This document shows positions 1 to 6,415 of a DNA stretch of 7,700 nucleotides, one piece after another. A program made the translations under genes and the position numbers. Origin of the DNA: an uncultured Mucilaginibacter sp. GTDB lineage: Bacteria > Bacteroidota > Bacteroidia > Sphingobacteriales > Sphingobacteriaceae. Position 1 is the first letter of the stretch; every line of letters begins with the position of its first letter. Where the stretch lies: the NCBI GenBank assembly GCA_946479225.1, contig CAMLFI010000110.1, positions 1-7,700 on the forward strand, written 5' to 3'. Under the pieces are notes generated by a model. It was given only the letters and a program-made list of their open reading frames with translations, did no database searches and had not been told where the DNA came from.

Positions 1-26
1 AAATAAAGGCCAGGCAGAAATTGTGA

Positions 27-827
27 TCAAGTGCCTAAAAGCTTTACTCCCGCAGCCTTTAACCCCTTAATAATATTCTCCTGAAGCTCCATTTTAGTGG
101 TCAGAAAATCGGCTGGCTTTACCCAAACGTTTACCGCAAATCTGATTGAGTCGACCTCCAGTGATATGATGCCTACCCTTATAGCGGGGTTATTCAATAC
201 AGCTTTACTGGCCTTAACAGTATCTAAAATTATTTGCTTTACCTGGTCAATATCTACTATATAGCCTACCTTAACTTCAAAATCAAGCCGACGTTTGCCT
301 TCGCGGGTAACGTTTACTATCACCTCGTTAAATAGCTTGCCGTTGGGAATGATAACCGTTTTGTTATCAGCAGTAAGTAAAACGGTATAAAATATCTGTA
401 TAGAGGTTACTTTGCCATCCTGACCTTGAGCAACGATGCTGTCATCCAATTCAAATGGTTTCAACAACAATATAAGCACTCCCCCCGCAAAATTTTGAAA
501 TGTACCCGATAACGCTAAACCTATAGCTACCGTAGCGCCGCCAAGTATTGTGCTAACATTAATAATGTTGATTTGGTTTATTGCCAGTACAGATACGATG
601 AGTAAAACGTATAGCGCTGTTAACGACAGACTAAGAAAAAACGGTTGCAAAGAAGAGTGAACTTTCCGCCTGCTCATCCGGCCACGCAAACGTGTGCCTG
701 TAAACTTAATTATCCGTAGGCCTATTAATAAAACTATTAAGGATAAAATGAATTTAATGCCGTGTTCTATTAGCCATCTATTGGCCTCGGCATAAAACGT
801 GTGTAAATTGAAATCTTCTAGCTTCAT
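27..827 (-). CDS. mscS: Small-conductance mechanosensitive ion channel, MscS family
   Basis: This is a 266-residue inner-membrane channel that would open under membrane tension and release solutes during hypo-osmotic shock. The length is close to E. coli MscS (286 residues). Three hydrophobic segments are visible: TM1 about residues 24-42, TM2 about 63-84, and the Gly/Ala-rich pore helix TM3 about 91-124. By recalled alignment to E. coli MscS, the pore-seal positions L105/L109 become V100/L104 and the hinge glycine G113 becomes G108. The beta-domain follows with KPFELDD (123-129), TADNKTVIIPNGK (152-164) and a C-terminal alpha/beta domain from about 180. Oddly, the protein ends at KAAGVKLLGT, where family members normally continue with a PFPQ-type motif and a further beta strand. 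It starts at the ATG 825-827, with no clear Shine-Dalgarno. It is divergent from the LRR gene. Family assignment is secure; the gene symbol is used in the family sense. Confidence 0.94.
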   Translation of the reverse strand: MKLEDFNLHTFYAEANRWLIEHGIKFILSLIVLLIGLRIIKFTGTRLRGRMSRRKVHSSLQPFFLSLSLTALYVLLIVSVLAINQINIINVSTILGGATVAIGLALSGTFQNFAGGVLILLLKPFELDDSIVAQGQDGKVTSIQIFYTVLLTADNKTVIIPNGKLFNEVIVNVTREGKRRLDFEVKVGYIVDIDQVKQIILDTVKASKAVLNNPAIRVGIISLEVDSIRFAVNVWVKPADFLTTKMELQENIIKGLKAAGVKLLGT

Positions 828-852
828 GATCGAAGCACGAAGTTAATGAAAA

Positions 853-954
853 TTACCTTCCGTAAATAGTAACAAACAACTCGGGCACTTTAAACAGTAC
901 CCAGTCAACCAGCGTTGAGCGTACATGCTTTGTTGTTTGTGTTAAGCGTTTCAT
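853..954 (-). CDS. Possible small protein (33 aa) upstream of mscS
   Basis: An uninterrupted 33-codon ATG-to-TAA frame lies 25 bp upstream of mscS on the same strand. The predicted peptide begins MKRLTQTTKHVRST and continues with a hydrophobic, aromatic-rich half (DWVLFKVPELFVTIYGR), so it is basic at the N-terminus and could associate with membranes. A candidate promoter at 1007-1014 would start a transcript about 45 nt upstream of its ATG and cover both this frame and mscS. Against it: no Shine-Dalgarno, very short length, and I do not recognise the sequence. It could be a leader peptide, a small membrane protein co-expressed with the channel, or chance. Existence is uncertain and no function is assigned. 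Confidence 0.22.
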   Translation of the reverse strand: MKRLTQTTKHVRSTLVDWVLFKVPELFVTIYGR

Positions 955-1006
955 ACTTAGATGTAGTCAATTGTTGTGCCTCTTTTGGATATTTTAAATC
1001 CTGACA

Positions 1007-1014
1007 CAAAAATA
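1007..1014 (-). promoter_or_regulatory. Candidate Bacteroidota -7 promoter element for mscS
   Basis: On the minus strand this reads TATTTTTG, an exact match to the Bacteroidota housekeeping consensus TAnnTTTG. Transcription would start near position 1000, giving an untranslated leader of about 170 nt to mscS, or about 45 nt to the possible small ORF. The upstream -33 TTG-type element is poor: only a TTTTCG-like stretch about 24 bp upstream. An 8-bp match with four fixed T positions in AT-rich DNA can occur by chance, so confidence is moderate to low. Confidence 0.35.
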
Positions 1015-1043
1015 AGCCGCGTAATGGTCGTTTTTGTCGAAAA

Positions 1044-1059
1044 TTAATCATTTGATTAA
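1044..1059. promoter_or_regulatory. 16-bp perfect inverted repeat, possible operator
   Basis: The sequence TTAATCA-TT-TGATTAA is a perfect inverted repeat with 7-bp arms and a 2-bp spacer. It lies in the divergent region roughly 45-60 bp upstream of the inferred mscS transcription start, and about 110 bp before the preferred LRR start. The size and symmetry suit a dimeric regulator binding site. The AT-rich composition makes chance plausible, and no regulator gene is in view. Confidence 0.25.
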
Positions 1060-1170
1060 CGGATGACCGTGAGTTTACTCCATAATGACAATAAACTACT
1101 GTTCAATAAACTGCATTGCTGTACACAATTAAATACAGCTACTCAAATTAAAATTTATATACCTTTAGAT

Positions 1171-4092
1171 ATGTCTAAACCGTATTTAATGAGAACATTA
1201 GCACTGTTGATCTTCGTATCAGCAAATGCATTAGGGCAACACAGCCCTGCGGTATTTAATACTTATATAGCACGCCACGCCGACTTTAGCCCGGTTAACT
1301 TATTAACCGAAGAGCAATATCATGTTGTTAACCCCTTACCCGACTCTTTAAACCTTAGGGTTGACACAATAACCGACCTGCAAACTATCATCAATAAACA
1401 AATGCAGAACAAGGTTTACGCGGTAGACATAGAAAGAACCAATAAACAGAACCTTGAGGCAATATTTGATCTGTTGACCCAATTTAAAAACTTAACATTT
1501 TTAAAATTAAGTGATCCGTTTTTCCCTAATGCTAAAGACAGGCAGTATCAATTGCCAGAGAACATAAAGCAGTTACAGCAAATTAAAGCTTTTGAAGTTT
1601 CGTTTACAGATAAGCTTGATGTAGACGATGCGCTGGATAAACTGAAAGACTTTAAGCAGCTTAGCGCGCTGGCAATAACTGCTTATAATCATCCTGTATT
1701 ATTAGGTCTGGGTAAATTGCCTGGTGTTAAATATATCAAACTGGCATCAAAAAATCTTGAAGGAGTTGATGCAAGCAAATTTGATTGGCAAACGCTGCAC
1801 TTATCCGGAAGTTTACCTAAAGACGGGCCCGATACTGCGGTTTTATCAAAGTTGTCGGGTATAAAAACGCTTACCAACCTTGCTCTTGAATACTACTCCT
1901 TAGGTAACGCTACGGCATTGACCCAATTTAAACAACTTGCTACTCTTAGCTTAACCAACTGCGATTTTGCACCTTCAGTAAGCTTTTTTTCTAGAATTGC
2001 ACCTCTTAAAAATCTCACCAATTTATCATTTGTTGACTGGCAAGACAGCGTGCAAAACATTGCCGGGGTAGCACAGTTGAATAATTTGCAGTATTTGAGC
2101 CTGATACTCCCTTCATTAGGAAAACATCCCGAACAATTAACTTCTATACGCACGTTAAAAAATCTTCAATCCCTTAGTATTGTCTCAGGCAAAATATCCA
2201 GTTTGCCCGATATATTTGAGGGTCTGATCAAACTAAAAAAAATTCGCCTTGACGGTAACCTGCTTGAGCAATTGCCTGCAAGTATATTTGATTTACCACA
2301 ACTTGAATACCTAACCGCCGGTTCTAATAAACTGCGACAACTGCCCGCTCTTAAAGATTACAAATGCAAAAACCTTAAAACGCTTATTTTAAGTTATAAC
2401 GCTTTAACAACCTTGCCCGCAGCAATAACTACTTTAACTAATCTGGAGCAGATTGATGCGCAATACAACAAATTAACCGCACTACATGGCAGATGGCAAA
2501 GTTTGACAAAATTGAAGAACATAGTTTTGCAGAATAATGAGCTAACCGCATTTCCGGAAGGGTTGCAACTGCTATCATCTCTTGAAAAAATTAACATTAG
2601 CAGCAATGAGCTTGCTGCGATTCCAGATATCACGGTTGCTGGTGATTATAAGCTTAAGTCTCTAAATGTAGGGAATAACCAGCTAATTGCTTTGCCTGAT
2701 AATATCGGACGATACACCCTACTTGAGTATTTATGGGCCGATGGAAACAGGCTTTCCGCGCTTCCTGAATCATTAGGCAATTGCAAAAAAATTAAGCTTT
2801 TGGATTTCCATTCCGAGAATCGCAGAATGACATTTGATGCTGACAAGATCGGGAATGCTCAATATAATTTTACCGTTAAAGACAGTAGCAAACATAACGA
2901 CATAAAAACTTTACCTCCACAGCTTAAAGATGCCCCCGACTTAACGCAGATAAATCTGTCGGGTAATCCTAATGTTAACGGCAATAATGTGTTTGCTATC
3001 TTGTTATCAAGGCCGCGGAAAAATTTACGAGTTAAGTTACGCGAAACCAATATAACCCAACTGCCCGCCAGTCCTAACTGGGGCGATCTCACATTTTTCG
3101 AGTTGGATCTGAGCTATAATAAACTGGAAACCTTACCGGCAGAATTTGCGCAGGTTAACACCATTTATCAAATTGAACTGGCTAAAAACCCTTTAAAAGT
3201 GGATGGGGCTGTCTTTAACGGCACCATAACCAACAAAGGCGATATGAAGGTATTATATGATGAACTGCATATTGATTTGCCGCCGAATATCATTTCGAAC
3301 AGTGAATATGCCGCTGCGCTGGCAAAGCATATCAGAGACTTTTATTACGCCGGCAAGTGGGAGAAAGGCGTTGAATATGCCAGGAAGGCAATAAGTGCCG
3401 ACCCTTTAACCTATGCAAATACCGTAGGTTGGGATTACATAGGTATCTGCCGTTTTAATGCAAAGGATTATGTGGGTGCAATAAAAGATCTTGAGCGGTA
3501 TTTAGTTAAGACAGAGCGCAACCTTATTCGTGTTATTAATTTTATTGATCCGGTGATACGTTTTAAAGCGCAGGCTCATATAGCTTTAGGACAAACGCTT
3601 GAGGCAGCTAAAACATACGAGTATTATTACACAAATTATGGGCGCGGCCTACCACAAGCGGCCGTATTCTATAAAGCAGCAGGCAACGAAGCGCTATTTA
3701 AATCATTGCTGGATATGGCTTTGCAAAACGACCTTAATACGCTTGAAGCCAACAAACAATCAAAGATAAAAGCTACAGATGATACTGTATTAGACTACGC
3801 AGAATTACTTTTAATAGCCAATAAACCCGTGGATGCAATTGAGGTGCTTGCTAATTATACGCCTTCTAATAGACCACGCCAAACCATTAAGAGTTATTTG
3901 CTGGCTACAGCCAATTATCTAATGGATGATAAGCAATTTGAAGCCCTTAAAATATCGCTTGGCCAGGTAGTATCAAACAATGGAAAGATAACCAGCTGGG
4001 ATTTTGATCTGTTTAATACCTGGCTTAAATATTCAGGGCTATCAAAATTTAAGCAAGATCAATTGATTGATCTTCAAAACATGGCTAAATGA
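1171..4092 (+). CDS. Exported leucine-rich-repeat protein with C-terminal TPR-like domain
   Basis: This gives 973 residues from the ATG at 1171. I chose that start because MSKPYLMRTLALLIFVSANA is a clean signal peptide (basic n-region, hydrophobic core, ANA cleavage site near residue 20). An ATG at 1063 would bury it behind 36 unconvincing residues; the ATG at 1189 (MRTLALL) is the alternative. There is no lipobox cysteine, so a soluble periplasmic or secreted protein is likely. Degenerate LRRs begin near residue 103. About nine consecutive canonical 23-residue repeats (LxxLxLxxNxLxxLPxxL; for example LKTLILSYNALTTLP) cover about 329-560, and roughly four more, less regular, cover about 586-687. 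From about 711 the protein becomes helical with TPR-like motifs (AGKWEKGVEYARKAISADP at 727; NAKDYVGAIKDLERYL at 763) to the end. LRR and TPR folds both bind proteins or peptides. No enzymatic domain, transmembrane anchor or type IX sorting domain is visible. Function is unknown. The gene stands alone, divergent from mscS and convergent with groEL. Confidence 0.9.
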   Translation: MSKPYLMRTLALLIFVSANALGQHSPAVFNTYIARHADFSPVNLLTEEQYHVVNPLPDSLNLRVDTITDLQTIINKQMQNKVYAVDIERTNKQNLEAIFDLLTQFKNLTFLKLSDPFFPNAKDRQYQLPENIKQLQQIKAFEVSFTDKLDVDDALDKLKDFKQLSALAITAYNHPVLLGLGKLPGVKYIKLASKNLEGVDASKFDWQTLHLSGSLPKDGPDTAVLSKLSGIKTLTNLALEYYSLGNATALTQFKQLATLSLTNCDFAPSVSFFSRIAPLKNLTNLSFVDWQDSVQNIAGVAQLNNLQYLSLILPSLGKHPEQLTSIRTLKNLQSLSIVSGKISSLPDIFEGLIKLKKIRLDGNLLEQLPASIFDLPQLEYLTAGSNKLRQLPALKDYKCKNLKTLILSYNALTTLPAAITTLTNLEQIDAQYNKLTALHGRWQSLTKLKNIVLQNNELTAFPEGLQLLSSLEKINISSNELAAIPDITVAGDYKLKSLNVGNNQLIALPDNIGRYTLLEYLWADGNRLSALPESLGNCKKIKLLDFHSENRRMTFDADKIGNAQYNFTVKDSSKHNDIKTLPPQLKDAPDLTQINLSGNPNVNGNNVFAILLSRPRKNLRVKLRETNITQLPASPNWGDLTFFELDLSYNKLETLPAEFAQVNTIYQIELAKNPLKVDGAVFNGTITNKGDMKVLYDELHIDLPPNIISNSEYAAALAKHIRDFYYAGKWEKGVEYARKAISADPLTYANTVGWDYIGICRFNAKDYVGAIKDLERYLVKTERNLIRVINFIDPVIRFKAQAHIALGQTLEAAKTYEYYYTNYGRGLPQAAVFYKAAGNEALFKSLLDMALQNDLNTLEANKQSKIKATDDTVLDYAELLLIANKPVDAIEVLANYTPSNRPRQTIKSYLLATANYLMDDKQFEALKISLGQVVSNNGKITSWDFDLFNTWLKYSGLSKFKQDQLIDLQNMAK

Positions 4093-4122
4093 AAAAAGCC
4101 CGCTAAAATTAGCGGGCTTTTT
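4093..4122. terminator. Bidirectional intrinsic terminator between the LRR gene and groEL
   Basis: A perfect inverted repeat (arms 4093-4106 and 4109-4122) has a GC core GCCCGCTAA/TTAGCGGGC and runs of five or more T on the 3' side of either strand. The central AA is too tight for a loop, so the innermost pair opens to form a tetraloop. It begins immediately after the stop codon of the LRR gene (4090-4092) and lies 22 bp beyond the groEL stop, between convergent genes. It can therefore terminate both transcripts. Confidence 0.92.
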
Positions 4123-4144
4123 ATGTATTCAAGCATTGATTGGC

Positions 4145-5779
4145 TTACATCATGCCGCCCATACCGCCGCCGCCCATTGGTGGGCCACCGGCAGATGCTT
4201 CTTCAGGATCGTCAGCCAATACACACTCTGTTGTTAACAACATAGCGGCAATTGAAGCTGCATTTTCTAAAGCTATACGGCTTACCTTAGTTGGATCAAT
4301 TACACCTGCGCCAATCAAGTTTTCAAACTTGTCGGTACGTGCATTGTAACCAAAATCTGCGGTGCCTTCTTTTACTTTCTGTACAATGATAGAACCTTCA
4401 ATACCTGCATTCTCGCAGATCTGACGTAATGGTTCTTCAATAGCGCGACGGATGATCTGGATACCAGTATTCTCGTCTTCGTTTTCACCTTTAAGGTCTG
4501 CTAAAGCAGCAACCGCACGGATGAAAGCTACACCACCACCTGCAACAATGCCTTCTTCAACAGCTGCACGGGTTGCGTGTAATGCGTCGTCAACACGGTC
4601 CTTTTTCTCTTTCATTTCAACCTCTGATGCTGCACCAATATACAATACAGCAACACCGCCTGATAATTTAGCTAAACGCTCTTGCAATTTCTCTTTGTCA
4701 TAATCAGAAGTTGTAGCTTCCATCGATACAGAGATCTCATTGATACGGCCTTTTATAGCAGCGGCGTCACCTTTACCATTGATAATGGTTGTGTTATCTT
4801 TATCGATAGATATTTTTTCCGCCTGACCTAAGTCGCTCAATTCAGCTGATTCTAATTTGATACCTTTTTCTTCAGATATAACAGTACCACCGGTTAAGAT
4901 AGCAATATCTTCAAGAATAGCTTTACGACGATCTCCAAAACCAGGAGCCTTAACAGCAGCCACTTTCAATGAGCCGCGAATCTTGTTAACTACTAAAGTA
5001 GAAAGTGCTTCGCCTTCCAGATCTTCAGCAATAATTAACAATGGCTTGCCTGTTTGTACTTGTTTTTCAAGAATAGGAAGTATCTCTTTCATTGAAGAGA
5101 TCTTCTTGTCGCAGATCAAGATGTAAGGGCTTTCCAGTTCAGCTTCCATTTTGTCAGTATTAGTAACAAAATAAGCTGAAAGGTAACCGCGGTCAAACTG
5201 CATACCTTCTACTGTTTTAACTTCAGTTTCAGTACCTTTTGCTTCTTCAACAGTAATAACGCCTGCGGTACCAACTTTTTTCATCGCATCAGCAATCATT
5301 TCGCCAATCACCTCGTCGTTATTTGCTGATATAGACGCAACTTGTTTGATCTTGCTGAAATCATCACCAACATCTTGTTTTTGTCTTTTCAAATCGGCAA
5401 CAACAACTTTAACAGCTTTGTCAATACCACGTTTCAAATCCATTGGATTTGCACCTGCAGCTACGTTTTTAATACCCGCAGTTACAATAGCCTGCGCTAA
5501 AACAGTAGCGGTAGTGGTACCGTCACCGGCCTGATCTGCAGTTTTTGATGCTACTTCTTTCAGCATTTGAGCACCCATGTTCTCAATAGCGTCTTTTAGC
5601 TCAATTTCTTTTGCAACAGTTACACCGTCTTTAGTTACAGCAGGTGAACCGAATTTTTTATCAATGATTACGTGACGGCCTTTAGGACCCAAAGTAACTT
5701 TTACTGCATTAGCCAGAATATCTACGCCTCTTTTTAGCGCGTCTCTCGCTTCAACGTTATATTTAACTTGTTTTGACAT
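4145..5779 (-). CDS. groEL: Chaperonin GroEL (Hsp60, 60 kDa subunit)
   Basis: This is the ATP-dependent double-ring chaperonin that encloses and folds cytosolic client proteins with GroES. It is full length at 544 residues (E. coli 548). Visible hallmarks are: the nucleotide-binding motif GDGTTTA (85-91, D86 corresponding to E. coli D87); the apical substrate-binding stretch RGYLSAYF (197-204) with Y199, Y203 and F204 conserved; [11 protein letters not shown] (396-406) with the ATP-hydrolysis aspartate; the chaperonin signature [12 protein letters not shown] (405-416); and the flexible Gly/Met tail [14 protein letters not shown] (531-544). It starts at the ATG 5777-5779 behind an A-rich leader without Shine-Dalgarno, as is usual in Bacteroidota. 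It is the second gene of the groES-groEL operon, 99 bp after groES, and ends before a shared terminator. No unusual residue was found in the motifs checked. Confidence 0.99.
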   Translation of the reverse strand: MSKQVKYNVEARDALKRGVDILANAVKVTLGPKGRHVIIDKKFGSPAVTKDGVTVAKEIELKDAIENMGAQMLKEVASKTADQAGDGTTTATVLAQAIVTAGIKNVAAGANPMDLKRGIDKAVKVVVADLKRQKQDVGDDFSKIKQVASISANNDEVIGEMIADAMKKVGTAGVITVEEAKGTETEVKTVEGMQFDRGYLSAYFVTNTDKMEAELESPYILICDKKISSMKEILPILEKQVQTGKPLLIIAEDLEGEALSTLVVNKIRGSLKVAAVKAPGFGDRRKAILEDIAILTGGTVISEEKGIKLESAELSDLGQAEKISIDKDNTTIINGKGDAAAIKGRINEISVSMEATTSDYDKEKLQERLAKLSGGVAVLYIGAASEVEMKEKKDRVDDALHATRAAVEEGIVAGGGVAFIRAVAALADLKGENEDENTGIQIIRRAIEEPLRQICENAGIEGSIIVQKVKEGTADFGYNARTDKFENLIGAGVIDPTKVSRIALENAASIAAMLLTTECVLADDPEEASAGGPPMGGGGMGGMM

Positions 5780-5793
5780 GTTTGTTTAATTTT

Positions 5794-5876
5794 TGAATTA
5801 ATGATTTATTGAATTACTGATTTTGGTATTGATAGATATGAATTCATTAATTCATTCCTTCAATAATTCAGTAATT
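5794..5876. repeat. Direct and inverted repeats in the groES-groEL spacer
   Basis: The 99-bp spacer contains a 16-bp near-identical tandem repeat: TGAATTAATGATTTAT at 5794-5809 and TGAATTACTGATTTTG at 5810-5825. Each unit has an exact reverse complement further along: TCATTAATTCA at 5844-5854 matches 5794-5804, and TCAGTAATT at 5868-5876 matches 5812-5820. The exact pairs are interleaved, but a nested hairpin is possible with one mismatch per arm. On the groESL mRNA this could form an AT-rich structure between the two cistrons, affecting processing or relative expression. No ORF lies in the spacer. Confidence 0.5.
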
Positions 5877-5878
5877 AA

Positions 5879-6172
5879 TTAAAGAACTACGTAAATATCA
5901 GATTCTCTCATTATCAGGTAATCCTTACCGTCAATGGTAATTTCCTGACCGGCAAATTTGCCATAAAGCACTTTATCGCCTTCTTTAACTGACAACGGAA
6001 TTAAGTTACCGGTTTGTTCGGCATATTTGCCGGGGCCTGTGGCTACAACTGTACCGTGTTGCGGTTTTTCCTGAGCAGTTTCAGGAATGTAAATACCTGA
6101 TGCTGTTTTGGTTTCGGCCGGAGCAGCTTCAACTACCACCCTGTCTCCGAGAGGTTTGATGTTTAATGACAT
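5879..6172 (-). CDS. groES: Co-chaperonin GroES (Hsp10, 10 kDa subunit)
   Basis: This is the heptameric lid that caps the GroEL ring during the ATP-driven folding cycle in the cytosol. It has 97 residues, exactly the family's usual size. The N-terminal strand IKPLGDRVVVE (5-15) is followed by the mobile loop that docks on GroEL (about 17-34, with hydrophobic anchor GIYIP at 26-30). Then come the conserved core segments HGTVVATGPGK (39-49), VKEGDKVLYGKFAGQEI (62-78) and the C-terminal DYLIMRESDIYVVL (84-97). It starts at the ATG 6170-6172. It is the first gene of the operon with groEL. Its upstream region carries a candidate sigma-54-like promoter and symmetrical elements (listed separately); no CIRCE element is present, so HrcA-type control is not indicated. 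Confidence 0.99.
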   Translation of the reverse strand: MSLNIKPLGDRVVVEAAPAETKTASGIYIPETAQEKPQHGTVVATGPGKYAEQTGNLIPLSVKEGDKVLYGKFAGQEITIDGKDYLIMRESDIYVVL

Positions 6173-6224
6173 AATGTATACTATTTTTTAGTTTATATAA
6201 AAGTTTTACTTCGTGCTTGCTTTT

Positions 6225-6242
6225 ACACATCAATTATGCCAA
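6225..6242 (-). promoter_or_regulatory. Candidate sigma-54-like -24/-12 promoter for groESL
   Basis: On the minus strand 6242-6226 reads TTGGCATAATTGATGTG. The first half fits the -24 consensus TTGGCAC with one change. GG is followed 10 bp later by GT rather than the expected GC, so the -12 half is weak. Transcription would begin near 6216, leaving a leader of about 44 nt to groES. The AT-rich stretch nearby contains no exact TAnnTTTG housekeeping element on this strand. A mapped transcription start would settle it. Confidence 0.28.
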
Positions 6243-6308
6243 GCATCAAAAAAAATAAAAATTGGCACTATTGGCTGTTTTATTGTCAGTTTTATTCTAA
6301 TCAGGTTT

Positions 6309-6325
6309 TCAAGTATGACTCAAGT
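6309..6325. repeat. TCAAGT direct repeat with 11-bp period upstream of groES
   Basis: Two exact TCAAGT hexamers (6309-6314 and 6320-6325; ACTTGA on the groES strand) are spaced 11 bp apart, one helical turn. They sit between the palindrome at 6338-6350 and the candidate promoter at 6225-6242. The phasing fits a regulator contacting one face of DNA, but two hexamers alone are weak evidence. Confidence 0.25.
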
Positions 6326-6337
6326 TTTAACCCAGTG

Positions 6338-6350
6338 TGTCATCATGACA
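6338..6350. promoter_or_regulatory. Palindrome TGTCAT-C-ATGACA upstream of groESL, possible activator site
   Basis: This is a perfect inverted repeat with 6-bp arms and a 1-bp centre, 16 bp past the secG terminator and centred about 105 bp upstream of the candidate -24 element of groES. A related half-site, CTGACA on the minus strand, lies at 6289-6284. Position and symmetry are what an enhancer-type activator site for a sigma-54 promoter would look like. The identity of any binding protein is unknown. Confidence 0.33.
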
Positions 6351-6365
6351 GTTATATGATATAAC

Positions 6366-6397
6366 AAAAAAAGGCTTTGGGGTTACCAAAGCCTTTT
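6366..6397 (-). terminator. Intrinsic terminator of the TPR-secG operon
   Basis: A perfect 12-bp stem (AAAAGGCTTTGG at 6369-6380 with CCAAAGCCTTTT at 6386-6397) and a 5-nt loop are followed on the minus strand by a run of seven T (6372-6366). It lies 19 bp after the secG stop codon and separates secG transcription from the groESL promoter region. Confidence 0.92.
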
Positions 6398-6415
6398 AGT
6401 ATGTTTTGATGAAAC

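Larger units (their letters stand above)
828..1170. other. Divergent intergenic region between mscS and the LRR gene
   Basis: This is about 340 bp of AT-rich sequence between two divergent genes. It contains a candidate minus-strand promoter (1007-1014), a perfect 7+7 inverted repeat (1044-1059) and a possible 33-codon minus-strand ORF (853-954), each listed separately. The plus-strand frame of the LRR gene is open back to an ATG at 1063, but the 36 residues that would add look like translated non-coding sequence. No exact TAnnTTTG element was found on the plus strand; the nearest is TACCTTTA at 1160-1167 (7 of 8), without a convincing upstream TTG. No RNA gene or mobile element is visible. 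Confidence 0.7.

Noticed and set aside
8..36. Possible terminator after mscS (AGGCA ... TGCCT on the minus strand)
   Set aside because: Only a 5-bp stem with a loop of about 15 nt, overlapping the end of the coding sequence; too weak to call.
872..940. 9-bp inverted repeat ACAAACAAC / GTTGTTTGT
   Set aside because: Low-complexity arms separated by 51 bp, without a GC core or T-run; likely chance.
1063..1170. N-terminal extension of the LRR protein from the ATG at 1063
   Set aside because: The 36 added residues precede a complete signal peptide and look like translated AT-rich intergenic sequence, so the extension is not taken as coding.
1689..3092. Several antisense open frames of 62-86 codons opposite the LRR gene
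   Set aside because: They lie fully inside a well-supported coding region, have no recognisable motifs and are irregular in composition; they are by-products of the repetitive LRR codons.
4140..5534. Plus-strand open frames of 62-89 codons opposite groEL
   Set aside because: groEL is unambiguous on the other strand. These frames are Ser/Ala/Pro-rich mirror translations of its codons, with no promoter or motif.
6262..6276. Sigma-54 promoter on the plus strand (TTGGCAC ... TTGGC)
   Set aside because: The GG to GC spacing is 8 bp instead of 10, and it would point away from groES toward the 3' end of secG.
6173..6365. CIRCE operator (HrcA binding site) upstream of groES
   Set aside because: No TTAGCACTC-N9-GAGTGCTAA or near match was found by eye on either strand.
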